A stretch of 15,859 bases of DNA from an uncultured Acidimicrobiia bacterium. GTDB lineage: Bacteria > Actinomycetota > Acidimicrobiia > Spongiisociales > UBA5794. Of the stretch, positions 15,596-15,859 are shown piece after piece (the stretch's first letter is position 1; every line of letters starts with the position of its first letter). The DNA lies in contig CAJWGC010000007.1 of the NCBI GenBank assembly GCA_913031525.1, positions 1 to 15,859 on the forward strand, given 5' to 3'. Under the pieces are notes generated by a model, which saw only the letters and a program-made list of their open reading frames with translations, ran no database searches and was not told the origin of the DNA. The position numbers were made by a program, and so were the translations under genes.

Positions 15596-15605
15596 CCCAG
15601 ACGCG

Positions 15606-15636
15606 CGAACGAGACGGCTGGGCACCGTCTCGTTCG
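15606..15636. terminator. Strong hairpin, 12-bp perfect stem
   Basis: CGAACGAGACGG (15606-15617) pairs perfectly with CCGTCTCGTTCG (15625-15636) around a 7-nt loop. It lies between the convergent methyltransferase and HU genes, where a bidirectional terminator is expected. No U-tract follows on either strand, a pattern often seen in high-GC actinobacteria. Confidence 0.6.
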
Positions 15637-15643
15637 GCGAGGG

Positions 15644-15683
15644 AGGTTTTCAGAGGGGTTGGGGGACGCCGCTCTGAAAACCT
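15644..15683. terminator. Second strong hairpin, 12-bp perfect stem next to HU
   Basis: AGGTTTTCAGAG (15644-15655) pairs perfectly with CTCTGAAAACCT (15672-15683) around a 16-nt G-rich loop. It begins 4 nt after the HU stop on the minus strand and stands directly beside the first hairpin. It is most simply the HU terminator. Confidence 0.6.
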
Positions 15684-15687
15684 GTGT

Positions 15688-15859
15688 CTATTGCGCTACA
15701 CGATCCTTCAAGCCTTTAGCGGCTTTGAAGGCAGCGACGTTCTTAGCGGCTATCTGGATTGATTCGCCTGTGGCCGGGTTACGGCCGGTCCTCGCGGCTC
15801 GATGACGCGTTTCGAAGGTTCCAAATCCAGCTATCGCGACTTTTCCACCGCCGTCAAGT
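15688..15859 (-). CDS. hup: HU-family DNA-binding protein (5' truncated)
   Basis: The C-terminal 56 residues are visible, ending at a TAG (15688-15690); the start lies beyond the right edge. VAIAGFGTFETRHRAARTGRNPATGE matches the HU beta-arm signature (GFGTFxxxxRxxRxGRNPxTGE) when read as VAIAGFGTF then RTGRNPATGE. The closing IQIAAKNVAAFKAAKGLKD is the usual HU C-terminal helix. HU binds and bends DNA without strong sequence preference and shapes the nucleoid. No long Lys/Ala-rich C-terminal tail, as in mycobacterial HupB, follows. The family call is secure. HU and IHF cannot be fully separated from this half, but the sequence is more HU-like. Confidence 0.92.
   Translation of the reverse strand, partial: LDGGGKVAIAGFGTFETRHRAARTGRNPATGESIQIAAKNVAAFKAAKGLKDRVAQ

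Overview
The window is a stretch of bacterial chromosome of roughly 50-55% GC by eye, densely packed with genes. Nothing in it looks like phage, transposon or CRISPR. A homodimeric-type pyruvate dehydrogenase E1 (AceE), an 852-residue double-FtsX permease paired with a LolD-type ATPase, and a short HU-like protein together suggest an actinobacterial lineage, perhaps an Acidimicrobiia-like one. That placement is an inference from protein style, not from a marker gene.

Left edge (1-1858): the C-terminal part of a SlyD-like FKBP prolyl isomerase (+) converges on a minus-strand pair. The pair is a metallo-beta-lactamase-fold hydrolase and a HIT-family protein, whose reading frames overlap by 8 nt. 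A 338-nt gap (1859-2196) then separates divergent transcription units.

Formate dehydrogenase locus (2197-8289, +): this is the notable part of the window. It encodes an NAD-type molybdenum (or tungsten) formate dehydrogenase whose catalytic subunit contains selenocysteine. An in-frame TGA at 2428-2430 is followed by a bacterial SECIS hairpin with the GGUCU loop at the same distance as I recall for E. coli fdhF. The usual ~930-residue FdhA chain is split in two and the pieces are permuted. The Mo/Sec catalytic body comes first (2197-4071). A NuoE-NuoF fusion diaphorase subunit follows (4093-5898). The N-terminal FdhA piece, carrying all the Fe-S clusters including the Mo-proximal [4Fe-4S] domain, comes last (5895-6818). 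That N-terminal piece has also lost the His-Cys ligands of the NuoG-like extra [4Fe-4S] cluster. Next come fdhD (sulfurtransferase for FDH maturation) and an unrecognised 189-residue protein that may be an accessory factor. In the expected scheme, formate is oxidised at the Mo-Sec site, electrons cross the clusters of the separate Fe-S subunit, and the NuoEF-like subunit reduces NAD+ on its FMN.

Transporter block (8333-11930, -): a LolD/MacB-type ATPase, a large double-FtsX permease and a small LapA-domain membrane protein form a probable operon that converges on the fdh operon.

Right part (12199-15859): aceE (-, TTG start with a good ribosome binding site) is divergent from a small class I SAM methyltransferase (+), and a 12-bp palindrome lies in their 77-bp shared upstream region. 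Strong hairpins at 15606-15683 separate the methyltransferase from a convergent HU-family gene (-) that is cut by the right edge.
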